Notes under the pieces: model-generated
Databases searched by the model: none
Told to the model about the DNA's origin: nothing
Seen by the model: only the letters and a program-made list of their open reading frames with translations
Program-made: the position numbers and the translations under genes
Part shown: piece by piece, positions 1 through 9,900 of the stretch
Position numbering within the stretch: the stretch's first letter is position 1
Layout: each line of letters starts with the position of its first letter
DNA from: Deltaproteobacteria bacterium
GTDB taxonomy: Bacteria > Myxococcota_A > UBA9160 > UBA6930
Assembly: GCA_029261795.1 (NCBI GenBank)
Contig: JAJDAP010000131.1
Span: 39,008-103,007 of the forward strand
Direction: 5' to 3'
DNA length: 64,000 nt

Positions 1-436
1 CCGCGAACGGATGGCCGATCATCGTGCGGCCCTCGAACACCGCCTTGTCGAGCACGTTCTGCTCGTCGACGAACACGAAGTCGAACTCGCGGTTCTCGTT
101 GACGTCGCGGTGGAGCATCACGATGAACATCTCGCCGGGCTCGGTGGGCCGGTCGACGGTGATCGCGACGTCCCGGTTGGTTCCATCGTCGAGGAACGTC
201 GAGCCCACATAGACGTCTCCGTTCGGCGCGCCATCGACGTAGGGATGGAGTACGAGCCATCCGTTCCCGTCGATCTTCACTTCCTTGAACGTGAAGGTGT
301 TGCCATTGCGGGTGGCACCTTCGGTGATGATCCAGTTGGCCTCCCCGTTGCCGGTGCCCATCGCGAGCATCAGTTGGGTGCAGCCGATCGTGGTCGCGGC
401 CATCAAGACGAAGAGAACCTGTGCGATGCGACCCAT
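1..436 (-). CDS. Partial lipoprotein with a DUF7282-like domain
   Basis: The gene starts at an ATG at 436 behind a GGAGG-type ribosome site and runs off the left edge, so only about 145 residues are visible. The N-terminus is a short hydrophobic signal ending in the lipobox-like TIGC, which predicts lipid anchoring to a membrane. The following sequence (GWLVLHPYVDG, then VYVGSTFLDDGTNRDVAITV, then a segment on delivering HRDVNENREFDF) resembles the small beta-rich DUF7282 fold found in secreted or cell-surface proteins. No catalytic motif is visible and the function is unknown. It is oriented the same way as the small membrane peptide downstream of it in the window, but about 45 bases separate them. 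Confidence 0.6.
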   Translation of the reverse strand, partial: MGRIAQVLFVLMAATTIGCTQLMLAMGTGNGEANWIITEGATRNGNTFTFKEVKIDGNGWLVLHPYVDGAPNGDVYVGSTFLDDGTNRDVAITVDRPTEPGEMFIVMLHRDVNENREFDFVFVDEQNVLDKAVFEGRTMIGHPFA

Positions 437-480
437 GGTCGACCTCCTGCTTGGGTTGGAGCGGAGCGTAGCTCGACCGA

Positions 481-648
481 CTAGCTCGTCCGCTTCGTGA
501 CGACGAGCCAGAGTGCGTGGACACTCCCGGGAAAGACGCCCATCAGGGTCAGCACGACGTTGATCCAGAAATGGAGTGTCAGGTTCACCTGCATGAAAGC
601 GGCGACCGGCGGCAGGAAGAGGGCGAGAAGGATTCGAACGATGTCCAT
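481..648 (-). CDS. PMP3/YqaE-family small membrane protein
   Basis: This is a 55-residue protein made of two hydrophobic helices joined by a short loop. The first helix region reads IVRILLALFLPPVAAFMQ and the second VVLTLMGVFPGSVHALWLVV, which is the classic pattern of the PMP3/UPF0057 (YqaE) family, with the double proline in helix one and the GxxPGxxHAxW signature in helix two. Family members sit in the cytoplasmic membrane and are linked to stress and membrane potential in several organisms, but a biochemical role is not established. The start at 648 is chosen because GGAGG lies just upstream; a longer reading frame upstream has no ribosome site. Confidence 0.85.
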   Translation of the reverse strand: MDIVRILLALFLPPVAAFMQVNLTLHFWINVVLTLMGVFPGSVHALWLVVTKRTS

Positions 649-771
649 CGGGGACCTCCAATCGTGGAAAGCGAACACGGTTCACCGTACCGGGCTCGTG
701 GGGTGCCGTCGATCGTGCGGGGCCCGGGCCGGCGACGCGGGCTACGCTTGACGCACGCGCCAGGAGACCCG

Positions 772-1542
772 ATGGACGCCCTGATCGATCGATTCCGGCA
801 AGACGGCTACGTCATCCTGCCGCGTGTGCTCAGCGCCGAGCAGGTCGCCGAAACCCGCCAGGAACTGGCGCCACATCTGGCGCCCTTCGGGCGCAATCCT
901 TTCGAGGGCGAACGCACCCAGCGGGCCTACGCACTGCTGGCGAAGGCGCCCTCGATCGCGCGCATGGTCGAGCACCCGGACGTGCTGGCCCTGGTCGATC
1001 AGATCCTGGCGCCGACCTACCTGCTCTGGGGCGCCATCGCGATCAACGTCCACCCGGGCGAAACCGCCCAGGCCTTCCATTGCGACGACGACGCCGGTGC
1101 AGCGCCGCGTCCTCGAGCGCCCCAGGGTGTCAGCACCATGTGGGCCCTCGACGCATTCGAGGAAACGAACGGGCCCACCGAGATCGTTCCCGGCAGCCAC
1201 CTCTGGGGCCCGGGCGAAGTTCCCGGCGAGAACGACCCGCGCGCGGTGCAGGCATTGATGCCGGCGGGCTCGGTGATGATCTGGGCCGGCCCGCTCTTCC
1301 ATCGCGGCGGTGCGCACCGCGGCAACACGACGCGGCTCGGGATCACGCTCCAGTACAGCCAACCCTGGCTGCGACAGATCGAGAACATGGTGCTCGCGGT
1401 CCCACCCGCGAAAGCGGCCCAGTACTCGCCGCGTGTGCGACAGATGCTCGGTTACGGTTTGATGGCTTCGAGCTTCATGGGCTACGTAGACGGTCGAAAC
1501 CCGGCGCGGATGGTGGCGAAGCTCGCCGGCGAAGAATGTTAG
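772..1542 (+). CDS. Phytanoyl-CoA dioxygenase (PhyH) family oxygenase
   Basis: A 256-residue protein of the Fe(II)/2-oxoglutarate dioxygenase superfamily. The start MDALIDRFRQDGYVILP is the usual PhyH opening (helix then GYVILP strand). The metal site is visible as FHCDD (His-x-Asp) near residue 103 and a distal histidine in LFHRGGAHRGN, followed by an arginine (TRLGI) that would bind 2-oxoglutarate. Members hydroxylate lipid-like or secondary-metabolite substrates; the substrate here cannot be read from sequence. The start codon at 772 is preceded by AGGAGA. A longer in-frame extension upstream to 517 has no ribosome site and low-complexity content, so it was not used. It is convergent with the ABM-domain gene. 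Confidence 0.85.
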   Translation: MDALIDRFRQDGYVILPRVLSAEQVAETRQELAPHLAPFGRNPFEGERTQRAYALLAKAPSIARMVEHPDVLALVDQILAPTYLLWGAIAINVHPGETAQAFHCDDDAGAAPRPRAPQGVSTMWALDAFEETNGPTEIVPGSHLWGPGEVPGENDPRAVQALMPAGSVMIWAGPLFHRGGAHRGNTTRLGITLQYSQPWLRQIENMVLAVPPAKAAQYSPRVRQMLGYGLMASSFMGYVDGRNPARMVAKLAGEEC

Positions 1543-1552
1543 GCGGCGATCT

Positions 1553-1966
1553 TCACGCCCCAGGCCGCTGCTCCGCCCACCACGCTGCCAACTGAATCGA
1601 GAACATCCGCGCCATCCGTTGTTCGAGCTTCGTGGCATCCGCGACGCCTTCCTGGGGCTCGCTAGGCGGTAGCGGCGAGGCTCCCTCGACCGGATCGACC
1701 CATTCGAGCTTCATCTCCCGAATCAAGGCCCCGAACTTCGGCGAAGCCTCTTCGTGATGATCGCTGGCCTGGTGCGTGACGAACGCGTTGAAATCATCGA
1801 ACGCGAGCAGGCAGTAGTAGAAGCCCGGTTCCTGGCCGCGCCAATACTCGTAGCGCCGGCAACCGGTCTCCCGTGCGTGGGTCGCTGCGTAGAGGCCGGC
1901 GGCGATCGCTTCGAACTCGGCCTCACGGCCGGGCTGGGTCTGGATGTGGGCGAGGATCGTGGCCAT
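1553..1966 (-). CDS. Antibiotic biosynthesis monooxygenase (ABM) domain protein
   Basis: A 137-residue protein. Residues 1 to about 95 form a ferredoxin-like ABM domain: ATILAHIQTQPGREAEFEAIA, then ETGCRRYEYWRGQEPGFYYCLLAFDDFNAFVTHQASDHH, with the conserved strand-helix-strand order and the histidine-rich HQASDHH segment. Proteins of this family are cofactor-free monooxygenases or heme-degrading enzymes, and many small ones have no known substrate. The tail (residues 95-137) is rich in Pro and Glu and may be a lid helix. The start at 1966 was selected because the homologous domain begins there; the upstream extension is not domain-like. Confidence 0.75.
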   Translation of the reverse strand: MATILAHIQTQPGREAEFEAIAAGLYAATHARETGCRRYEYWRGQEPGFYYCLLAFDDFNAFVTHQASDHHEEASPKFGALIREMKLEWVDPVEGASPLPPSEPQEGVADATKLEQRMARMFSIQLAAWWAEQRPGA

Positions 1967-2036
1967 GGGACGAAGGTAGACGGTCTCCCTCGCTGGATCC
2001 CCTTCAGGCGAGTCAGCGCCTGGAACAATGAGCGCG

Positions 2037-2240
2037 CTATTGGCTCTCACTCTCCGCTTCGGGCTCCGTGAATACGCCGTAGCCCTCGAGATCGTCGCGG
2101 CTTGCAACCGTGTTGCCGGCGTCGCCCTCATCGGGCTCGCCCTTCTTCATCGACTTCATCTCGCGCTTCAGGTTGGCCTCTTCAGCCTTCTTCTTTTCAC
2201 GAAGGCGCTTTTGCACCGACATTCTTTTGGAGCGTGCCAT
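2037..2240 (-). CDS. Small highly charged protein of unknown function
   Basis: A 67-residue protein with a strongly basic N-terminal half (ARSKRMSVQKRLREKKKAEEANLKREMKSMKKG) predicted to form a charged helix, and an acidic C-terminal half rich in Glu and Asp. The charge asymmetry suggests nucleic-acid or ribosome association, but this is inference. It lies directly downstream of the RRM RNA-binding gene in the same orientation, with a strong hairpin between them, so the two might share transcripts. I do not recognise a named family. Confidence 0.55.
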   Translation of the reverse strand: MARSKRMSVQKRLREKKKAEEANLKREMKSMKKGEPDEGDAGNTVASRDDLEGYGVFTEPEAESESQ

Positions 2241-2296
2241 GTGTTCCCCTTGTCGCGGAGTTGGAGTTTTTCGAGCGGATGATGTCCGGATGGACG

Positions 2297-2331
2297 AAGG
2301 CTGGGACGGACCGAAGGTCCGCCCCAGCCTT
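2297..2331. terminator. Strong GC-rich hairpin, possible bidirectional terminator
   Basis: A near-perfect 16-base stem closes on a three-base loop (left arm AAGGCTGGGACGGACC, right arm GGTCCGCCCCAGCCTT). It lies just after the stop of the RRM gene and before the small charged gene on the minus strand. No T-tract follows on either strand, so it may slow or partially terminate transcription, or stabilise the 3' end of the RRM transcript, rather than be a classic intrinsic terminator. Confidence 0.55.
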
Positions 2332-2344
2332 GTTCATCTGATCT

Positions 2345-2674
2345 CTAGTAGCGGTCGTTGCGGCGGAAACCGCCGCCACCACCGCCGCCGCCACCGCCAC
2401 CGCCACCGCCACCACCGCCACCGCGGCGCTTGTCCTGCGCCTCGTTGACGCGCAGCGGGCGACCGCCCATGTCCGAGCCGTCGAGACCGCGGATCGCCTC
2501 ATCGGCGGCGCTGGCCTCGGCCATCTCGACGAAGCCGAAGCCCCGGGAGCGACCCGTCTCGCGGTCCGTGATCACGGCAGCCGACTCCACTGCGCCGTAG
2601 CGCTCGAAGATTTCGCGGAGGTCACCCTCTGCGGTCGAGAAGGGAAGGTTGCCGACATACAGTTTCTTGCTCAA
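2345..2674 (-). CDS. Glycine-rich RRM RNA-binding protein
   Basis: A 109-residue RNA-binding protein. Residues 1 to about 80 form one RNA recognition motif, with RNP2 seen as LYVGNLPF and RNP1 as RGFGFVEM, the aromatic residues that stack on RNA bases. The C-terminus is a run of 18 glycines followed by FRRNDRY, as in cold-induced glycine-rich RNA-binding proteins of cyanobacteria and proteobacteria. These act as RNA chaperones. The best start is TTG at 2674 (reading LSKKLYVGNL), because GGAG lies seven bases upstream and homologues begin with MSKKLYVGNL. A longer frame reaching 2740 has no domain support. Confidence 0.9.
   Translation of the reverse strand: MSKKLYVGNLPFSTAEGDLREIFERYGAVESAAVITDRETGRSRGFGFVEMAEASAADEAIRGLDGSDMGGRPLRVNEAQDKRRGGGGGGGGGGGGGGGGGGFRRNDRY
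2369..2422 (-). repeat. Trinucleotide tract encoding 18 consecutive glycines
   Basis: Eighteen GGC or GGT codons in a row code for the glycine tail of the RRM protein. Codons alternate irregularly between the two forms. Such in-frame trinucleotide tracts can change length by slippage without shifting the frame, so tail length may vary among strains. Confidence 0.9.
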
Positions 2675-3144
2675 ATCGATTCTCCGTCGCAACGCTTTCC
2701 GCGCTACGACTCGTTCGCTCTGGTCTCCGGCCCGGCACATCCGGACTGAGGATCCCGTCGCTGTCAGGCGCGAATACTCCGCGCTTTTGAAAGGCGGATA
2801 CGACGGGAACAGATTCGGGACCTAGGTCCTGGCTGCAGGCCGATCGAAGACCTCTCGGCCGGAAAGTCTAGCCGATACCGCTCGGATCGCCGTCGCCGTA
2901 GTTGAGCCGTGCGGTGAAAACGCCTCAGCCCCCCGGGCCCATGCAATGCTAGAGCCGATCCAGGATCGGCACCGTCGGCATCTCCAGGGTATCCCGGGCT
3001 GTTCGTTGCCCCCGATGCCGTCGAAGGCCGCATCTCCCTCGCGCGTCGCGACGTCGCTTGATGGTCCTGCCCCTGCGGTGTCCCCGCGGCTGGACCCGTG
3101 GTACCAACCTCCTCCGCTGACTTTCGACAGCCAAAGGAGCCCCC
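2675..3144. other. 470-bp intergenic region between divergent genes
   Basis: No gene is supported here. It must hold the promoter of the RRM gene (minus strand) and that of the enoyl-CoA hydratase gene (plus strand). I could not find convincing -35 and -10 boxes. The only clear structure is the palindrome at 2954-2970. Long reading frames in this stretch are shadows with low-complexity translations. Confidence 0.6.
2954..2970. promoter_or_regulatory. 17-bp perfect palindrome, operator candidate
   Basis: GCCGATCC-A-GGATCGGC is a perfect inverted repeat about 175 bases upstream of the enoyl-CoA hydratase start. Its length and symmetry would suit a dimeric TetR- or GntR-type repressor, but no such regulator gene is adjacent. 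It could also form a small hairpin in RNA. Confidence 0.35.
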
Positions 3145-3981
3145 ATGACCGATCTCGTTCTCGTCGACGATCCCGCCCCGCACGTTCGCCGCGTCACCCT
3201 CAACCGCCCGGAAAAGCGCAACGCACTGAACCACGATCTGCGCGGCGGAATCCTGCGCGCGCTCGAAGAGGCGGACGCGGACCCGGACGTGCGGGTGATG
3301 ATCGTGCGTGGCGCCGGGAAATCCTTCTCCGCCGGCTACGACCTCGGCGGCGGCAACGAAGGCATGGACATGCCCTGGTACACGCCGCCGGGCGAAGGCC
3401 ATTGGCCTCGTCACGTAACCCAGGGTTGGATGCGGATCTGGGAACTCTCGAAACCCGTGATCGCCCAGGTCCACGGCTACTGCCTCGCCGGCGGCAGCGA
3501 ACTCGCCACCTGCTGCGACCTCGTCTACTGCGCCGACGACGCCCAGATGGGCTACCCGGCCGTGCGCTTCGGCGTTCCGGACAACCACTTCCACGCCTGG
3601 TTCGTCGGGATGCGAAAGGCCATGGAGATGATGATCACGGGCGATTCACTCTCGGGCATCGAGTGCGCCCGGCTCGGCTGGGCGAACGCGTCCTTCCCGG
3701 CCGACCAACTCGAAGCGGAGGTGCTAGCCGTCGCACAACGGGTTGCCGCCGTTCCCCCCGACGTATGCGCACTGAACAAGCGCGTCGTCCATCGCCAGAT
3801 GGAAATCATGGGCCTGCACACCGGCATCCGCGCCGGATCCGAACTCTGCGCGCTCGGAACCCACACCAAGAGCATGGCCGACTTCATCGCGAAATCGCAG
3901 GAGAAGGGCCTGACCGCAACGCTGCAGGAGCGCGACAAGCCATTCGGGGACTATCGGACGACGGAGGAAGCAGAGAGCTAG
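3145..3981 (+). CDS. Enoyl-CoA hydratase/isomerase family protein
   Basis: A 278-residue crotonase-fold protein. The family hallmarks are NRPEKRNALN near residue 20, the first oxyanion-hole loop FSAGYDLGGG near residue 66, and the second oxyanion-hole region VHGYCLAGGSELATCCDLVYCADDAQ around residues 111-136 followed by YPAVRFGVPD. The fold binds acyl-CoA thioesters. Members act as hydratases, isomerases or hydrolases in fatty-acid or aromatic-acid degradation, and the exact reaction cannot be read from sequence. The position equivalent to one catalytic glutamate falls near GSELAT; the second appears altered, so strict hydratase activity is uncertain. The start at 3145 has AAAGGAG just upstream. 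The gene is convergent with the giant gene, 10 bases away. Confidence 0.88.
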   Translation: MTDLVLVDDPAPHVRRVTLNRPEKRNALNHDLRGGILRALEEADADPDVRVMIVRGAGKSFSAGYDLGGGNEGMDMPWYTPPGEGHWPRHVTQGWMRIWELSKPVIAQVHGYCLAGGSELATCCDLVYCADDAQMGYPAVRFGVPDNHFHAWFVGMRKAMEMMITGDSLSGIECARLGWANASFPADQLEAEVLAVAQRVAAVPPDVCALNKRVVHRQMEIMGLHTGIRAGSELCALGTHTKSMADFIAKSQEKGLTATLQERDKPFGDYRTTEEAES

Positions 3982-3991
3982 GCGCCGCCAC

Positions 3992-6900
3992 CTAACATCT
4001 TCGGGCGCGCCTGATACCGAGGCCGATACCGATCAGGACCAGGAGGCCGATGGCGGGCTCCGGCACCGCGACGACGAAGTCGATGCGAGCGCCTTCACCC
4101 GAGCCGTCGCCCTCCCAGGCGAAGACGATCTCGAGTTCGGGGATGCCGAATTCCGCTTGGCCTCGTCCCAACACCAGCGTCCTCCCCGTCAACCAGGAGT
4201 CCGCTTCCTCACCGTCGTCGAATGCGATGTCGAGGACCTCCTCGCCATTGCGGTCGATCGTGAGCCGCAGCCCAAGACCCTCGCCACTGAAGAAGTGATC
4301 GACGAAGCCCACGATCAAGCTTCGGGCTCGGACGCCGTTCGCCGGATCCCTGAAACCCGCCAGCTCGAACCCGGCCTCCAGGCTGATATCCGCGTCCTGG
4401 AACGCATTCGCCCCGACGCGGCCGAGCGCGACGACCTGTGCGCGTTGGTCCTGGATCTGCTGGATGACGGCGGGGGCGCTGGCGCTCCATTCCGCCAACA
4501 AGGCGGCGTCCGGGCTGAGCGACGCCAGCGCGAATGCGTCCTGGCCGGCACCGACCGAGCCCAGCGAGGCTTCGAACGCCTGCGCGATCACGCGCGCGTC
4601 GTCGGCCACATCGGCGGAGGCACGCGCCACCATCGACTGGGAGAAGAAGCTGGTGACACCATGCAGACCCACCACGGTCGCCTCGGCGCTCGCCGAGCCC
4701 GAGCGGCCGCTGCCCCGGGCCTTACTCGTGGCACCGCCTGCGACAAATCCAACGCCGCCGATCGAGCGTGCCGTCGCCTCGACCTCGCCGAGGCCGCGGG
4801 CCATCGCGTCCGAAGTGGCTTCTCCGCCGCCAAAGGCGCCGAAGAAGACCGTTCCGTTCCCACCTCGAGCGGTGGATCTCGCGACGACCTTCGAAGCTCC
4901 CGCGTTCAGGGCCACCGCCCGCGAATTCGCCGAACCGGGTACGGTGAATGCCAAGAAGGAGGTCTCGACCTCTGCCCGATCGATCACGGTGACGGTTCCG
5001 TCGCCGTCGTGGCGCCCGATCGAAACACTGGTGGCCGAGCCGGACCCGAACGTCCGGGCTCCGGTCTTCGCGGCCTCACCAAGCGCGCCCTCCATGCCGA
5101 TGACCACGGAGGCGCCCTCACGACTCGCACGCGCGCGCGCCTCGGAACGGGCATCGCCCGTGGTCGCCACCGACAGGACATGGGCCGTCGCATCACCGGC
5201 ATCGTTGCGAGCGTTCGCGGTGGCGTGTGCGTCGACTCCCTCTGTCAGCGTCACGAGACGGAGGGCCTCGATGGAATCCCGCCGCCGCAACCGACTCGAT
5301 GCGAACCCTCCACCGGAGCGGGCGTTCTGTTCGAGTGTCAACGCACCCGAGGTCTCGCCCCGGACGGCGTCGAAGAGCACGACGTCGCCGCCGCTGAGGC
5401 CGCCCGAGCTGCTCTCGCCGATCACGTAGACATCGCCGCCCTGGGTCGATGCCCCGAAAACCCGGCCGAGGCTTCCCACTCCGGCGGTGCCCACGGCCGC
5501 CCCCCTGATCGTCGGACCACCGGCTCCGCCGGAGGAGCTCGCGCGGACGCGGACGTTCCCTGCACCGACGCCGACGGCGCTGGCATGGGCGTCGCCGCCG
5601 TCCGCCCCGGGCTCACCAAACCCTCCGGCTCCGGCGCGAGCATCCGCCGCGATGTCGAGTGCCCCGCCGGTCAGGTGAACGACGTCGAGCGTGGATTCCG
5701 CACGGCCTCCAGGACCGCCCGCGGCAAACACACTACCGCCGCCCGATCCGCCGCGAACCTCCTGAACCAGCGTGAGGTCGCCGCTGGTTTCGCCGGAAAC
5801 GGCATTGTGAAGCGCAGCGTCGCCGCCCATTGCACCGTTACCCAGGCTGCCGATGGAAAGGAAGCCGCCGACCCCGCCGCCGCCCCCTTCGAGAACCGCC
5901 GTTACGCTGACGCTGCCAGAATCCGATCGGCCCGACGCCGAAAGCGTGGCATCGCCCGCTTCACCCGTCGCGGCGCCCGAGAACAGGGAACCGGCATCGC
6001 CGGCCGTCGACTGTACGTAGACCGTCACGTCGCCGGAGCCTGTCGCCTCACCGTGTCCACTCGCGTGGGCATCTCCGCCGCGCCCGGCCAGCGGTGCATT
6101 CCCCGACTGGATGAAACCGCCTTGACCGCCGATGGCAACGGACCGCACACTGACCGGACCTTCCCCGGTCGACGCAACGGCTTCACTATTCGCGTCGCCG
6201 CCGCGCACCGATGCTAGTTCGACAACGCCCCCGCTCGCACGTAGACTCCCTCGGCCACCGGTCGACCGGGCGGAAGCCGTCGCCGCGTGGTCGCCTCCTG
6301 TGGTGGCGCGGGCCAGCGCCTCTGCAACACCACCTGAGACGACGCCGTTCCCGTCGTCTCCTCGCGAACTGCCGCCGACGGCGTCTGCGTCGGCCAACGC
6401 ATGGCCGGTCTCGTTGTGGGCGGTCGACGCTGCGGTACCTGCTCTCCCTGCACCGAGACCATCCCGCGAAACGGCGGTCGTGAAGAGCTCGAGTCCTTCC
6501 AGCGAGACCGAACGGTCGAGCGTGCTCGACGCTTCGACACCGAGCCCGACCAGACTCGAGAAGCCTGCCCGGACTTCCTGGCGCAGGGCCAACACGCCGG
6601 TCGTGTCGCCGTCGACGAAATTGTGCAGAGCCACGTCGCTGCCGGAGCCCGCCTGAAGCTCGAGTATCGCGCTCACGTCGACTCGCCCGCCACCGGTGGA
6701 GCGACCGAAGACCGCGCCCAGACCGCCCTCGCGATTCGTCCTTGCGCTGACGTGGACGTCACCGCTCGCTTCGCCTCGGGCGGAGACCATGGCGTTGCCG
6801 TCGCGGCCATTCGGCGAGCCGGCGGTCCGCGCGCTGCCACCGATCCCGGCCAGGGCCGCGGCCGAGACACGAAGCGGTCCGGAGCCCAGATGCACCACAT

Positions 6901-9900
6901 CGAGCATCGAAACGGCGTCGCCGCCGCTTCCGCCTTCGCTGCCCCGGCCCCCGTCACCACCGCTGGCGGTCTGACTCAGCTCGAGTTCCCCATCTGTCGT
7001 TCCCGTGATGGCATTCCGAACGTCGACCGAGCCGCCAGCGCCTCCGATGGGCACGAACGAAGAACCACCGCCCCGTCCGCCTCGGAGGTCCAGGCTCACG
7101 CTGACATGTCCGTCTAGCGAAGATCCGGAGGCCGACCCGACGGCGCTCCCACCGTGACCACCTTCGTTTCCGTTTCCGCCAGCTCCACTCGCTACCACTT
7201 GCACGACCGACGATCCCTGGTTCGAGCCGACGGCGTTCACCTCGGCATCACCGCCGTCGAAGCGCCGCCCTCCGAGGCCCCCGATCGCAGAGGCCTCGAG
7301 CACGACAGCCGAATCACCGGCAGCGATCGCCGTGCTCTCGTTCGCGGCGAAACCGCCCACGACATTGCCGGAGTTCGAAGAGCTGGTCGCGCCAATCGCC
7401 CGCGTCGTGGCCAACAATTCACGTCCGTCCCCGAGCGTCTCGGCACGATGCGCGACGCGCGCCTCGCCATCCCTGACACCGTTTGCCCTTACATTGGTGG
7501 TGAGACTCGAACCGGCGTGGACCACATCGAGTTCGCTCAGCACCTCCGGCTGGAGGTTGCTGCCGGATTGCGCCGAGCTTTCCAGCGTGATCGAGAGGGG
7601 CCCGCTTCCCGATGTAGACCGCGCAAACCGGTTGACGACGTTCCCGCCCACGCCGAGAGCCGATTGTCGGAGGCTGAGGGCGCCACTGGTTTCCCCGTCC
7701 ACGACGGTATCGATCAGAAGGTCGGCACCGTTCGATCCCTCGGCATGAGCGCGCACATCCACCCGGCCGCCACCGCTCGAGCGACCGAAGACGGGCCCGA
7801 AGCTGGGAACGCCACCCGCGGCGACGTCGATCGTGACGTCGCCGAGCGCCTCGCCGTTGGCCGCCGCGTGCCCCGACCCGATCGCGCCACCGGTACCCGC
7901 CGCGCCGCCGAAGGCGTGGGAGATCAACGTGAGATCCTGGCCACCGTGGACGACATCGAGAACGGAGGATGCGTCGCCACCGTCTCCACCCGGGGAGCCT
8001 CCCTCACCCCGCCCGCCCTCAGCGAACTGGCGCAACGTCAGATCCCCGAGCGTGCTGCCTGTTGCCTCTTGGATCAGATGGGAGTCGGCACCGCGACCAC
8101 TCAGCCCGGTGCCAAAGGAGCTGGCGCCATCACCGCCCGTTTGCCGGACCTGGACATCGACAGCGCCCGTCAATGAAGCCCCGTGGGCGCTGGCCGTTGC
8201 GGTTCCCCCGTCGCCGCCGCGCGAGGCGGTGCCGCCGAATGCCTCGGCCAGGATCATGACCGTGGCATCACCCTGGTTGGAACCGGTCGCGTTCGACGAG
8301 GCATTGCCGCCGTTCGTGCCGCTGCCGCTTCCGGCGCCACCCGTCGCACGATCGCGAACGGAAACCGACGCGTCGCCCAACGCGATGCCTTCCGAAACAC
8401 TCGTCGCGTCTCCTCCGACGCGTGCGGGTGCAATGCTCGAGGTCGAGCCGGAGCCGCCGACCGCGCCAAACAAACTCCCGAACACTTGGCCGACGTTGAC
8501 GTTGTCGCCATCCCGCGTCGACGTCGCGCGCTGCACGACACTCGCATCGCCACCATCCTCGGCGAACGCATTGGCGAAGGCGCTCACTCTCCCAGCGGTG
8601 TTCTCGAGATCGATCTCCGAGTGAAGATCCGAGCCCGCCGCAGTGTTGGATTGGGTGTTGGATCGGTGCCCGCCGCTCGTCGCGCTCCCCGACAAACGCG
8701 ACCAGGCCCCTGAGCGCCGAAGTCGGTTGGTGCCGCTGCCTCCAGCCGCGGCGACCAGGTGCTGGCCCAGCGTCAGGTCGCCTGTCGTGATGCCGTTCGC
8801 AACATCGTCCAGGACCAGATCGCCGCCCCTGCGATCGGACAATGTCGCGAAGACCTCGACATCGCCACCGCTGGTCGATTCGCCGTAGACGGCGCCTAAC
8901 GTCGCGTTGCCTTCCGAGGAAGCCTGGACCGAGACGTCGGCGTTCCCGACCCCCCGGGCGGATGCGAAGGAGTCGCCCCAGGAGGCGTTCGCGCCCCCGA
9001 AACCCGCCTCCGCATTCGCGACCAGGCTCAAATCGCCAGAGCCCGTGTGCTCACGATCCAGGGTCGAAGATGCGCTGCCCCCCTGGATGCCGATGGCGAC
9101 GCTGTCGCCAGCGGTCGCCTCCTGAACCAGGCTGAGATTCGCGGTGGTATCGCCCGACGCCGCCTCGGCGAGATGCGAATCCGCGCCCTGGTTTCCGTTC
9201 CCACCGGACTGGCGCACGGTCACCGCGACGTCGCCGTCGATGGACGATCCCTGCGCACTCGCGCTGCCCGATCCGCCATTGGCTCCTCGGCCGCCGGATC
9301 CGCCGCTCGCGCGGGCAGACACGGTGACCGACTCGTTGCCTTGATTCGATCCCGTTGCATGGGAGGAAGCGTTTCCGCCGGCTCCGCCGACGCTGCCGCC
9401 GCTGGTGGGCCCACCCGCGCCGGCGCTCGCACCGTCATGGACCGACACCCGCGAATTGCCATGAGCGATTCCGCTCGAGCTGCTGGTCGCGTCCCCGCCC
9501 GCCCTGGCCGTAAGCGCACGGGAGGAGACACCGCCGCCGACGGCGCCCGTAAAGAAGGTGGAAGGCGTGCCGACCGAAATCGTCGAACCGTCTCCGCCGG
9601 TCGTCGCGTTGACGACGACGGTTGCATCGCCGCCGGTGCGGGCTTGTGCCTTGGCGGTGGCCGAGACGGAACCCGTTTGGTTGGCCGCGTCGATCTCGGA
9701 GAGGAGATCGCCTCCGGAGCCGGTCGCGGTCGTCTGGTCGCCCGTGTCCGTTTCGAGGAGCAGGCTTTGCCAGCTTCCGCTTTGCTGGATTCGATTGGTT
9801 CCGTCCGCGCCGGGACCGACCCGGAGCACCTGCCGCAGTTCGAGGGAACCGGTGGTGACACCGTCTGCCACGTTGTCCATCACCAGATCGCTGCCCGTGA

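Noticed and set aside
4157..6217. A 686-codon open frame on the plus strand opposite the giant gene, and similar long frames across 4-15 kb
   Set aside because: They are codon-bias shadows of the glycine, alanine and serine codons of the giant protein; translations are low-complexity and match no family, and no ribosome sites were seen.
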